Assembly: GCF_023856365.1 (NCBI RefSeq) | Contig: NC_064555.1 | Span: 12,489,754 to 12,553,753, forward strand | DNA: 64,000 bases | Direction of reading: 5' to 3' | From: Brienomyrus brachyistius | Lineage: Eukaryota > Chordata > Actinopteri > Osteoglossiformes > Mormyridae | Shown here: positions 39,001-50,800 of the stretch, in pieces | Numbering within the stretch: position 1 is the first letter of the stretch | Layout of the letters: each line of letters opens with the position of its first letter | Program-made: the position numbers and the translations under genes | Notes under the pieces: model-generated | Seen by the model: the letters and a program-made list of their open reading frames with translations, nothing else | Told to the model about the DNA's origin: nothing | The model's database searches: none

Positions 39001-39409
39001 GTCCCTAGAGCTAGCTTCTGCAGCCGAGGATCGGACCGCCAAGGTCCCCGCCTTTGGCCGCCGCCCAGATCACCTCGCACCCGACCCCTTTGGCCCCTCC
39101 CATGGGTGGTGAGCCCATTGGAGGGGGGACCCACGTGCCTTGTTCGGGCTGCGCCCAACCAGGCCCCATGGTTGTAGGCCTGGCCGTTAGGCGCTCGCCA
39201 TCGAGCCCCACCCCCAGGCCTGGCTCCAGGGGGGGGCCCCGGTGACCCGCGTTCGGGCAAGGGAAACCGTGAATCCAAGATTTTTCTCATCATAAGGGGT
39301 TTTTGAGCCGTACTTCGTCTGGTTCCTCACCCAGGACCTGTTTGCCTTGGGTGACCCTACCAGGGGCATAAAGCCCCAGACAACATAGCTCCTGGGATCA
39401 TTGTAACAC
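36079..39409 (-). mobile_element. Full-length RTE/Rex3-type LINE
   Basis: A 3331-bp element flanked by GCTTTGAATTTT (36067-36078) and GCTTTAAATTTT (39410-39421), a 12-bp target duplication with one change. The 3' end is (GATG/ATGG)n, typical of RTE-clade elements such as Rex3. It encodes the large ORF listed separately. The paralogous block at 62.2 kb carries the uninterrupted site, so insertion followed the block duplication. Confidence 0.88.
36102..39293 (-). CDS. LINE endonuclease/reverse transcriptase ORF, intact
   Basis: 1063 codons without a stop. Domains in order: a basic, glycine/proline-rich N-terminus (~1-90); an apurinic-type endonuclease (GTWNVTSL ~97-104, GDFNAHVG 231-238, STDHYLVV ~325-332); a reverse transcriptase ([11 protein letters not shown] ~667-677, [13 protein letters not shown] ~699-711, [11 protein letters not shown] ~759-769, FADD 798-801); and a C-terminal region (KYLG, then [11 protein letters not shown]). 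All catalytic motifs look complete, so the protein could be functional. A short frame upstream (39369-39187) overlaps in another phase, suggesting either a small frameshift or a separate leader ORF. GC-rich codon use contrasts with the AT-rich flanks. Confidence 0.9.
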   Translation of the reverse strand: MMRKILDSRFPLPERGSPGPPPGARPGGGARWRAPNGQAYNHGAWLGAARTRHVGPPSNGLTTHGRGQRGRVRGDLGGGQRRGPWRSDPRLQKLALGTWNVTSLMGKEPELVREVVKFRLDIVGLASTHGLGSGTSLLEGSWTLFHSGVARGERRRAGVGILIAPRLGACTLGFTAVDKRVASLRLWVGGRVLTVVCAYAPNGSSEYPPFLESLEGVLESAPPGDSLVLLGDFNAHVGSDSETWRGVIGRNGPPDLNPSGVLLLDFCARHGLSIMNTMFKHKGLHMCTWHQDTLGRSSMIDFVVVSSDLRPHVLDTRVKRGAELSTDHYLVVGWLHWWGRKPARPDRPKRIVRVCWERLAESPVRESFNSYLQQNFSHIPGEAGDIESEWAMFRASIVEAADRSCGRKVVGACRGGNPRTRWWTPVVRDAVKLKKESYRAFLACGTPDAADGYRQAKRNAALAVAEAKTRVWEEFGEAMENDFRTASRRFWSTIRRLRAGKRCSINTIYGGDGALLTSARDVLGRWREYFEDLLNPTDTPSNMEAECGDLGVDSPISGVEVAEVVKKLLGGRAPGVDEIRPEFLKALDAAGLSWLTRICSIAWTSGAVPLDWQTGVVVPLFKKGDRRVCSNYRGITLLSLPGKVYSGVLERRVRRIVEPRIQEEQCGFRPGRGTVDQLYTLSRVLEGSWEFARPVYMCFVDLEKAFDRVPRGVLWGVLREYGVPGSLLRAVRSLYDRCQSLVRMGGNKSDSFPVRVGLRQGCPLSPILFIVFMDRISRRSQGVEGVRFGDLRIRSLLFADDVVLLASSSRDLQLSLEQFAAECEAAGMRISTSKSETMVLSRKRVECSLRVGDGVLPQVEEFKYLGILFTSGGTMEREIDRRIGAASAVMRALHRSVMVKRELSQKAKLSIYQSIYVPTLTYGHELWVVTERTRSRVQAAEMSFLRRVAGLSLRDRVRSSVIREGLRVEPLLLRIERSQMRWLGHLIRMPPGRLPGEVFQACPTGRRPRGRPRTRWRDYVSRLAWERLGVPPEELDEVAGEREVWVSLLRLLPPRPDSGLSGR

Positions 39410-39421
39410 GCTTTAAATTTT

Positions 39422-40620
39422 CAGTAGCCTATATTCATTTTTTATTTTCTATTAATTAATCACCCTGTAACACTACACCTGCATGTTAAAATAGAAAATA
39501 TAAAGTTATTTTATTCAACAAAGCCTTATAATGAATCTTTGTAGTATAACTGAATGACGTTTAGTAAATTCCTGCTTGTCTATATTTTTCATTGTTCCAT
39601 CCATCCATCCATATCCAACTGTTAGTGGTCACAGGGATCCTAGTGAATATCCCAGCATGCACTGGGCACAGGACACCCTGGGTGGGAAGATGGTTCATTA
39701 GAGTCAAACTCACACACTAAGGCCAATTCACTGAATCACATGGTTTGAAACCCAAGATAGCAGAACAAGCCCCGGATCTCAGACTTCGGATTTATTCAAA
39801 GACCCCCCCCCCATGACACCTCTGTCTCACATATTCTGGGCTGTGGTGGGAGGAGAACTCCCAATGCCATCATGATAAGGCTGCAGTAGTACCCAGTGTA
39901 TAAAATGTCAGAAAAGAGAAAAAAAATCAAAGGTTTTATAAAACAACAAGAATTTAACTGCAAAATATTGTCCACTAGAAAACATCAGGCAATTACTATA
40001 ATTTTATTTAACTCAAAAGTGATTTGTGCGTATTATTTCAACAAATGTATATTTAACTTTTCTTGTAGTATCAATACATTTTAAGTGAGTAACAAATAAA
40101 ATAGTAAAAATTATTCCCAGGAGACAGAAAGCAAACTGAAAGGAATCCAGGATGAATCATTATTTCCTGCTGCTCCAGCTAAACATGATGTAAAAAAACC
40201 ACAAACACACATTTGTTACAATTTATCCCCTTTATTTTATTTGCCCATTTCAAACAAAATATTTACATTCAAAATGAATATTTATGTGATACGGATTTCT
40301 GTTTGTCTTTCAGAATTAATTTGACTGATATTAAGAAGTTTCATTTTATGAACATGGTGATCATATATTCATTGATTTTCTGCATGTGTACATAATAGAA
40401 ACAGAATTTCATAATTACTTAAACAATTTTGTATGTAAAACCACCAAAGCATAAGGTTTAGAGTAACATTACCCACAGCAATTAGACTGACTGAAAAAGT
40501 TAATAATATCACATTAATTGTCAAAGAAACAAATTCACAACTTAAACAGAAAAATATATCAAATACAAAAAGAACAAATGTGTGAAAACCCTGTGAGAAA
40601 AGCACTAGATACTCAGTTAT
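39422..40620. repeat. Paralogous flank block, copy 1 right part
   Basis: Continues the similarity to copy 2 (62217-62830): CAGTAGCCTATATTCA pairs with CAGTAGTCTACAATTT, and 'taactgaatga' and 'caaacacacatttgttacaatttatc' have counterparts. Includes a (CCAT)n-tailed SINE-like repeat at about 39597-39745 that is also present in copy 2. AT-rich; no gene seen. Confidence 0.65.
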
Positions 40621-41856
40621 TCAGAAGCATTTAAAATATATTTTTTCACTAAGTCAATAATCCACCAATAATCCACACCTGAGCATAACTATGTAACTCT
40701 GAACTATAACTGGTTAATTTGAAGTTGGTTTCCTGTAATAATAAATTAGATGATGTTCTGTTACACTGTTTCATACATTTATCAGCTACATTCATCGTTT
40801 CATTGCCCATCTCTCTGGTTGCTGTTGCTTTATCCTTGGTGCTCGTTACTGTGAGTCAGTGATCAGTGCATCTCACACACAGGGTCACACAGGCGTCTTC
40901 ATCAGCAGGCTGTGCGGCATTTAAAGAGACGGATCATGATAAAAACAGACTGCAGTGCCGCACAGTGACAGAGCAGAGCAGCTATAAGACAGCGGAGCTT
41001 TAACTGCTAATACAGTAAAATTACAGAGAGAAATAAGCCTGCATTATTTTCTGATTACATTTATTCTGCTCCTCACAGTTTGAATCTCATGACTGTTGCT
41101 GATTGTAAAGCTGCTAAAAGCTTAGTAAAGAATAGACAGTATATTGTATTGTGTGTGTGTGTTTGGGGGGGGGGTATCAAGTCTGCACATTCATCTCATC
41201 TTGTCTGTAGCTTTCTGGCAGAGAAGGAGATGAACCTGAAACCAAAACCAGACAGAAATGAAAAGAAAATTCCTGAATGCAGCTGGAGGACAAATCAGAC
41301 AGAGTGAATAAACAAACTCATGTGTACAGATTCTCTGTGTGAACTTATATAAAGTTCAAACAAAATGAAACCTCTGAAGGTAAAACAATTTTATTTAACA
41401 ACTGCAGATGATGACCTCAATGTTAAAACAGACGGACTTATACCACAAAGTGCAGATGTTCTGTAAACCTAACATAGGTCTGGATTTAATGAATAAACGG
41501 AAAATCGCAAACTTTAAATACGACAACAAACAAACATCCAATTCTATACAATATTGATTATTGGGGGGAGGTCAGATCCGGAATAACCAGGCGTTTGGCT
41601 TAACTGGGTAATATGTGTTTGGGCAGAACAGAGATTCAAAAGTAGACTGAAAAATCAGTGCTGATAAAAATCACACAAAGCTTCTTTTTCACCAAGGACC
41701 ATCTCTGACATTCTCATAAACTACAGCACATACACGGCTTATATGACAAGGAATAATACAAATTTTGAAATTAATGTGCTCATGACAGTGTAAATAACCT
41801 CTCAGAAGGTATGTTCCACGGTAACAGGACTTACTGTGACATCATGGAGGGTGAAC
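40621..41856 (-). other. MHC class I 3' UTR and 3' flank
   Basis: No coding sequence is seen. The first canonical poly(A) signal after the class I stop is AATAAA on the minus strand (41395-41390), giving a 3' UTR of about 470 bp. A short TG/G run occurs at 41150-41173. Confidence 0.5.
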
Positions 41857-44800
41857 TCATGCTTTTGGTTGCTGTTGGCTGGAGTTCTCAGAATCAGTGT
41901 CAGACGCTACAGTGAAAAACCCAAAGATAAAGTCACAGGGTTTGGTTATATTCTAAACATACATACTAAAGGACTGCAGGCAATTTATTCAAGGTGATAT
42001 TTCCATTTAAATCAATTCCAAATTTTAATGCTCTTTATACATATATACAGCCTTCGCAACAGGTAATACCAAAAGTAGCAATACTCACTGCCGGCTTTCC
42101 CATAGCCTGAAACACAGAGGGACACAGAGTCAGACACAGGCACTCAGACTCTGTGCATCATTCGGGTGTCAGAGGCCCCAGTATAATGACTGTGTGCAGT
42201 TACATGCTTTGAAACATGTCACTGGTATTTCAGTGTGGACGCCATTGTTCTCTGTGTCTGCCGGCTTTTCTGTTACCTGTCCTGCTCCTCCTCCACAACA
42301 CGACCCCAGTGACAACAGCAACGAGAGCCAGAGCAGCAGCCACAAAGCCGACGATGATGCCCCAGGAAACGCCTCCTAAAATAAGGTTAAAGCACCATGT
42401 TCACCCCTGACAGTGACGCCCATTAGCTGCTCTCTCTCTCATTACTGTGTCGCTGCTCCTCTTACCCTGATTGGTCCTTTTTATGTTCTTCTCCTCCAGC
42501 AGCACAGCAATGTCATCCTGGAGGCTCTTGTGCTGCACGACACAGCTGTAGCTGTTCGTCTTCCAGTCCTGAGGCTTCACCGTGAGTTTTGATGCGATCT
42601 GGAATGTTCCATCTCCATTTGGCAGGGTCTCCCCCACCCACACATCACTGTGGATGTCCACTCCATCTTTCTGCCAGGTCACCACGATCCCTTTGGGGAA
42701 GAAGCCGGTTGCGTGGCAGGTGACAGGAGAGGAGGGGTCCTTCTGCAGGAGAGACACCTCAGGGTGGACTTGGGGAGAAAGACAAAAACATAAATGAAAC
42801 GTTACACTTCATCACCAGTAATGTCTCCTGTAAATACATAATGTGATTAATATTCTACACATTTTAGCTATAAGCCTGCATCAGGACAGAGAGAGCTGTG
42901 CCCCCCCCACCCCCTCAGCTGTATTCTTAGTATTTCTGCCAGGAATCTAATACCATGAAATACTGCTGATTATGAGAATCAGTCCAGGTGGGACGGCAGA
43001 CAGAAGCACATGGGGGGGAGATGGGAGGGGGAGCAGGAGATGAGAGGAGCTTAAACATCACGGGGGGGCTAAAGATTAGGACTTTAAAAAATAAAAATTG
43101 TGTGTGGGTTCGGGCATTGTGGTCTGTGTGGTTATATAATGCCTGAGAATGAGTACAAGCTGAACTGAATGCCTGCAGTCATGCCCTGACTTCACCCCCC
43201 CCTCACACACTGTAATGTGGGCAGGGTGCTGCTGTGGATGGATTCAATCTTCACTTTCAGCGGGGGGGGGGTGTCGGCACAGACTGAGCATACAGCCCAG
43301 ATTGGAGGTGTAGCGGAATTTTGGTACATTCATGTGCGTCGATTGCGCATGTGGAAGGAATTAATTATTAGGTGTTTCCAGTAGGTGGAATCTGTCAATC
43401 TGCTGGAAAATCACTGCTGTACAAATGTAGCATGTATGCAAAAGTGCGTGAACTGTAAGAACACAACAAAAGTGAAGGATGAACAAGGATTTAGGTCCTG
43501 TTGTGCCCTCCAGTGTGTTACAGCCTGACACTCAGTGTATCTGCTAAGCAGGACAGCCCCAGTCCCAGACCTGCTGTACTGTACCTGTCCTCTCCAGTGT
43601 GCTCTTCCCGTAGCTCACATACTTCTTCAGCCACTCAATGCATTCCTGGTTATAGTAGCTTTTTAAGTAATCCATCCGAGCTCTGTCATTGTCCCACTTC
43701 AGTTTAGTGGGAACCGCCTGCTGCATTGGAGCCACATAAGTCATGGTCTTGAAGTTCAATGCAATGAAGTCACTCCCATCATAGCCAAATTGACGAAAAG
43801 CACCTGTGGCCCCAGTTTGATCATCCCACTCACAGCCGTACATCTGCTGATATGTGTGGATACCTGAACAGAAAGAGGAGAGAATTAGCAGGCAGGTTTG
43901 ATACAGTTTCATCCTCTAGGCTTCATTTTCACAGCATTTCAAACAGGCCAGTCAGCAGCTCCTCACTCTCAGCATCCTGCATGTACACTGCAGCTTTCAG
44001 GCCTTTTTAACTGAGTGACATTAAATTCACACATGAGCTGGAAGAGTAAAAATCAGACACCCCAGCTCTCCCGGAAGTTACCGGAGTCTCCCGCAAACTG
44101 ACAGCAGCACATTTTATGGCCGGCACCTCGACACTCCCTGGCAGACAGCACTCAGCTTGGATGGGATCTGACATAACAGCCTACTGGCGTACTGCCCAGA
44201 CATTGAAAAACAACGCTATTCCGCCATTTCCAAATAAAATTTGCCGGGGGTGAGCGGAGGGTGGGGTACTTTCTAATGAGAATACCGCGGTATATAGTAT
44301 TACCATGATACTATGGAATATAAAGCTATGTAACACACAGAGGGAATGTAACCTTAGAACAGTAAGTCAGTGTGGCCTGTAACAGAACATGAGCTCTTTA
44401 GAAATTCACATGGTATTAATCTGATAAGCGTGTTTCTGGGCCTTGGACCGGCCCTCACTCCAAGGACAGCTGAGCCACAAACATCCATCCTCAGGAGGAA
44501 AGGAAGGAAGTTATTGGTCATGGGAGCACAAACCACCGGGGTCTGGCTGGCGATCGGGAAAGGAAGAGACGCGCTGGAGGACGACGTGTCTGATAAGGTG
44601 TAAGAACATGTATAACAGATGAGCATGAACTGGTGTTAGACACAGACTGCAGGGTGTCCAGCCTCGGCTTTAACTGTGATGTTGCAATAAAGACTGAATC
44701 TGAGGATCTACATGAGGGGCTCCTGAGTCCTGATTGGCTGAGAAAAAAAAACGTGTGACAATATTTCCCAAGCCTAACTTCCCCCCCCCCCCCCATCATC

Positions 44801-47800
44801 ACAGACAAAGCTGATAACAACAGAATCATGTATTTCCCAATAATATTTGCCGGTGGTGAGTGGGAGGGGTATTTTCTAATGAAAATACTGCAGTACACAG
44901 TATTACCATAATACCACCAAAGCCAAACCAGCAACCCCCCCGGTTGTCCCTCATCCAACTCCCTGACACACACACACACAGACAGACAGACAGACAGACA
45001 GACACACACACACACACACACATACACATACACACAGACACCACACTAGGCTGAGGATTTAAGTGTACTTAATTAAGTGACTGTTTATAAACACTTTGTT
45101 TTGTATTAAAGCAGCTGGGCCTTATTTAAGAAATAAAAAAAGATAAATAAACAGTCTCAGGTTCCCCTGCTGAAGCGACTTAGACTCACACACAGTTTAC
45201 CTAGTGAGTCACTGGACGGTGTGACTGTGGATCAGTGTGTGAGTCAGACACAGGACTCCATGCTGTGTGGGTCTGTGCAGAAACACATGAGGCGTCAGTG
45301 ATGCCGCCCAGATGCTCTGATGTCCTGAGACGGGACTCAGTGTGACGCCCGAGAGGAGCCACATCAGCATTCAGTCGGGGTCAGACGGACCCCTTTGTCT
45401 GTGTCACCTGCAATCAGCCCCCCTGCCTGAAAACCACACATTTTATTCACAGAAAGCGACGCTGCACATCCAGTCGCTCCTATGTACACAGTGTCCTCAG
45501 GCCTGGACTCTCCCCCTGTGCAACCCCCCCCCCGTGTGAAATACGGTGTGTAGATACACAGTAATAATAACCCCCCTGCAGCTGACACACACAGAGCAGG
45601 CAGACGTTTCCCAGCCCGTCTCACGGTCCACAGGCGAGTCCCTGTAACCGGGGGAGACGAAAACGCAGGAATCACATCCGGCCTCTTGTGCTTCTGGCGG
45701 ACAGAGGATGTGGAGGGTGGGGTGATGAAGAGCAGCCACACACTCACACGCCGCGCCGCACATCACACCTCCATGTGTGACTGTATATCCTGACCCTCAC
45801 ACACTGACCCACTACAGCGCAATGGTCTGTACCACGTGGGACGAGCACTAAGGGGGATCTGAGGCTGTTGCTGCTTCTGTAAGGATGACAGGAGAGCAGC
45901 ACACACCCCTGGTGTTTGGTTCATCCCACAAAGTCTGTTCTGATGTCCAAACTGACCCACTAGGCGGCTCACAGTCCACGCCTGAGCTCCAAGCCAGTGA
46001 TACAGGCGTCTTACACATTTAAAGTTTGCGAGGAGGCTGACACCATTTTGACCCTAAGATCTGTCATCATTCGCTTTACCGGATAAAAGCGAGAGACTCT
46101 GAGCACCAGAGATTCAAAGGGAAACTCCGCAGAGAATCAGCTACTAGAAGGTTCTGTTAGTCTTTCACTCGGGTTCATCTGAGCGACGGGACGTACGAGT
46201 CGACGCCGGGCATCATTCCGGCAAACGCTGGGACTGCTGGGAATCGGCGCTACGGCGACACATTGAAGCACAATGGGGGGGGGGGGGGGGGGCTGTGTGG
46301 ACAGACGTCCAGAAAGAAGCAAACTGCTGCCAGCTTCACACACAGGGCAGCGGAGGTGGGGGCTCAGTGGGGGGCACTGGGCTGGGACCTGCCCCCGGCT
46401 CTCTGCGCCCCCCCGTTTGTGTGGTTCCCTCCTTGTACCCCCATGTTCCCCCCTGACTGACAGACACGCCCCCCCAGCAGACCTGTGACTCTAAGCTTCC
46501 CGCTCAGCGCGTGTCAGACGCTGCCTGTTTCCTCTGGACAGACTCTGGGCTCCACAGTCACAGCTGGAGAAGCTGCTGTTCAAACTGGCCGGGTGGCTGC
46601 AGGTGTGGATTAAAAAGCACTTTTACATTTATCTATGAGGTGCTTCTGCCCAAAGCGACGTACAAGCGGGGAGAGTTTGGGGTGCGGGTGCAGGGCGGCC
46701 AGCGCAGGTGGGGCTGCTGGGGTTAAGGGCCTCGGCTACGAGCACGACAGTCACATGATGATTCCGGCTGCAGGGTCTGACCTCCGCACACAAACACCGG
46801 ACGCTGCTGAAAAGGCTCCCAGCTGTTTACTGCAGCGTTACATCCAACGGCGTATCGTTTGTTTCTTTTTTCTTTCCCATCCTCCCTTTTTCTTTCCCAG
46901 CCTCGGTCGGCATGGCGACAGGTCCCTGACCTCACCCTACGTGCAGTGAGCGGATTGGCTGCCCCGGACGTGCCAGGTTTTAATGCTCATGAACTGATGG
47001 CCTCATGGAGGATTCCGGAGGTTCCCCTCTCACTTTGTACAGCACCGCCGTCGCTGATTAACACTCCGCTGGGCTTGTGGCGTAACGCGGTATGTATACG
47101 GAGAGGTGATGTTGTTATCGGTGTGAACATGCCGGTGCCTCGCGTGCACTAGCGTGTGTCACATGCACACTGCGCTCTCAGGATCGGTGGGGGTGACTGA
47201 CACTTATTCTCAGCTGTTGTGTTTCCTCCTGTTTTTGGTTTATACAGGGAGGCAGGTCAGGTTTTGTATTTTTCCTGTGTTTTCTGTTTACAGAGCTGCT
47301 TGTTTCGTTAGTTACTGGTTCCCTGGTAGAATCCTTCCCTGCCGCATGAGACGTCTGTGTTCGAGTCCCAGCCAGGGCACCTTTTTTTGTTTAGTATATT
47401 GGCGCTAGCTCCCCCCCCCCCGAAGATGTACTGCTTGTTTTGTGCCGTTTCGTTTCTTTTTAAAAAAACTGCAGTTTTATTAACCTCAAGCAGCCGGATT
47501 GGTTGCGTTTCTCTTTCTCCATCCTAATGTTACGCCCTTCGTTAAGCCCGAGACGCCCTTGTAAAATCACCGTAACAGGAGACAGCAGGTGGCTTTGGGG
47601 TCTGATCCCAGCTCCAGCGGCAGTGTGAGGCTCACGGCTGAAGCCCCTGCTGTTACCTGCTCGCATCCCACAGACTGAAAGATCCGGCCTTTCGGGAGCC
47701 GCAGAGTCCAGGCAGCGTGAGACGGCGGGGGAAACGGCAGCGGCTCTTATAACATGGAGCCATTTGCTGTGTGCAGCTCCTCTAACGTCACGCTGAACAG

Positions 47801-50800
47801 GCTGATGGGGTCTGACCTCAGAGAGTGTTGGCTCACTGCTAAAAGGGTTTTAATGAATGTGTGTATAAATCACTGCTTAATAGGCTGCAGGGTCATTAAA
47901 GGGGAAAAAACAATCAGGCCGTCAGACAAGCAGGCAGTCTGGCCGACCACCCGAGCCGCCATCAGGACCTGTGAATACAGAGTCACTGTCGCAGCCCACG
48001 GAGCGTTTCCACCGCGAGAGACGCGGTTTCCTGAGCTGATAGGAGGCGCTGATGGGGGGCATAAGGAAGGCGACTAACATGAAGCGTGCAGAGGGCGTCA
48101 CTTAGCAGGCCGGGGAAGGGGGGGGGGGGTCACATGGCCGTGCCCCAGTGGGGGGCAGCTCCTGCCACGTGCAGTGGATGATTTCAGGAGCTTTGATAGG
48201 CAGGAGTATGTGAGGAGGATAACGTGTTGCCAGGGAAATGCAGGGGGGGAGGGATGGGGAGGAGCAAGGGGAGGAGCTTCCAGGGCTGGGGCAGCAGGGT
48301 GACAGGGGCGATCCCGTCTGGGGGCAGTAATGACAGCGTCTGAGTCCCCTGCTCCAGTGACTCCCCCTGAATGGATGTCACTATAACTCTGAGTCCGTCA
48401 TGAACCAAACTGCAGCTCTATGGTGAAACCGAACCACCGTCACTGTGGTTTATAACGGCAGAGCTGCTTGGCAGCCTGGGCTTTGGACCCCGAGACCCAC
48501 GTGCGCGTCTCACTGCAGCTGGAGGCGGACGGCCCCGTCTGTGACCACACCACCTCTGTGGGAGAGGAACTGGGGGCAGCAGTCATCTTAACTGGGAGTT
48601 CTACTGGGCCCCAGCCAGAGGAACACTGTGTACATCCACCTGCACCAGTGTGCGTCTGCACTGGAACCTGCCAGCTTTACCCAGACCCCAAATCAGGGCC
48701 ACACAGGGAATGGGGCCCCGGGCCCCCAGCTCTATGCCAGGCTGCCCACTTCTGTTTATGAAGCCAAAACATCCCCCAATTAATGCAGTGAAGGGGGGGC
48801 TTCACCACCCCCCCCCCCACCAGTGACTATCAGCAGCTCGCTGCTCACACACTGACCATAAACGCCACTTCAGCACATTTTACATGAATGTGTAACTTTG
48901 CTTCTGTGACCCAGGATTTTACATCCAGAGCAGCTTTCCTGACTGTCACTCCATTCCAGGAGCCGACAGGCGGATCAACGGGGATCAGCGGGGATCAGCG
49001 TCACCCGCGTCCAGCTCCTTCAGAATCACAATCAGAATCACTGTATTAATCCCCGTGGGGAAATTCTCTTACATTACAAAAACAAACTCCTGATGAAAAT
49101 AAAAGATTTAGGAAAGTTAAGTGCAGATGATAGAAGAGATTTAAATAGAACTATACAACAATAAAGTAATTAAAATAAAATAATAATAAAAATTATAAAA
49201 ACCGGGGGCGGCATGGTGGTGCAGTGGTTAGCACTGTTGTTTCACACCTCTGGGACTCGGGTTCGAGTCTCCGCCTGGGTCACATGTGTGCGGAGTTTGC
49301 ATGTTCTCCCCATGTCATCGTGGGGTTTCCTCCGGGTACTCTGGTTTCCCCCCACAGTCCAAAAACATGCTGAGGCTAATTGCACTTGCTAAATTGCATG
49401 TGCATGTGTGAGTGAATGGTGTGTGAGTGTGCCCTGCAATGGGCTGGCCCCCCATCCTGGGTTGTTCCCTGCCTCGTGCCCATTGCTTCCGGGATAGGCT
49501 CTGGACCCCCCGCGACCCAGTAGGATAAGCGGTTTGGAAAATGGATGGATAGATAATAAAAACCAATAAAAATTAAACCAATAGCAGCAATTATAATTAA
49601 CACGTGGTATATATTAAACACAATTTGCATAGTACCTGGGTTATTACAGCAAACGTACGCACCGTACACATGGTTATTTAAGGTGATTGTGCTTATGTTT
49701 GTGATTTGTGGTTTGAGTGATCAGATTGTGAGTTAAATAGTTTTATTGCGATCGGCAGGAATGATTTCCTGTGTCTCTCAGTTGTGCAGCGTGGAAGTTT
49801 TAGCCTGTTGCTGAACGAGCTCCTGTGGCTGCTCTGCATACAGTGGAGCGGGTGTGCAGGAAAGTCCAGTTCTACTCCCACAACTTCACTGGCCTTCTTG
49901 ATCATCTTGTTGAGTCTGTTAATGTCCATGACCCTCAGGCTGCTGCCCCAGCAGACAACAGCATACATGATGGCACTAACCACCACAGACTGACCACCCA
50001 GGTGTTTGTCCTCCTCCACCTTTTCCACACTGACGCCCTGCATGTAAACCGGCGTCACTAACAGTTTGGTCCTTCTCAGGTCCACCACCAACTCCATTGT
50101 TTTTGATACATTGAGCTGAAGGTGGTTTTCCTTGCTCCAAGTGACATGTGTCCACCACAGTTCTGTATTCGTTCTCGTCACCAGTGATGCATCCAACTCC
50201 TGCAGAGTCATCAGAAAACTTCTGAAGGTGGCAGGTCTCTGTGCAGCAGCTGGAGTCCGTGGTGTAGGGAGTGAAAAGGAAAGGAGAGCACAGTTCCTTA
50301 CGGTGCCCCGGTGTTGCTGATCACTCTGTCCGACACACAGCACTTTAAGCGCACATACTGTGGTCTGCCAGTCAGATAATCCACAATCCAGGATACCAGT
50401 GGGGCATCCACCTGCATCCTTGTTAGTTTATCCCCCAGCAGAGCCGGACGGATGGTGTCAAATGCACTGCAGGAATAAAAAAACATGATCCTCACAGCGG
50501 TCGCTCGCTGGCTTGTCAAGGTGGGTTTAGACTCGGTTGAGAAGGTAAATGACGGCGTAATCCACTCCTAGGTGGGGCTGGTAGGCGAACTGAAGCGGAT
50601 CCATAAGTGGTTGGACCATCGGCCAGAGCTGCTCCAGGATGAGTCTCTCCAGGGTTTTCACAATGTGTGACGTTAGTGCCATGGGTCTGTAATCCTTAGG
50701 GTCACTGGGACGTGGTGTCTTCGGTACAGGGACTAGGCATGACGTTTTCCACAGCACGGGGACTCTCCGAAGGCTGAGACTCATATTGAAGATATATTGG

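Noticed and set aside
36283..39245. Many long plus-strand open frames
   Set aside because: They are antisense shadows of the GC-rich LINE ORF on the minus strand.
45364..46949. Open frames of 60-127 codons in the GC-rich part of class I intron 2
   Set aside because: No domains, no splice signals in register, and GC-rich sequence has few stops by chance.
47308..47379. Functional tRNA-Gly gene
   Set aside because: The acceptor stem does not pair and several stem positions are altered; called as a pseudogene instead.
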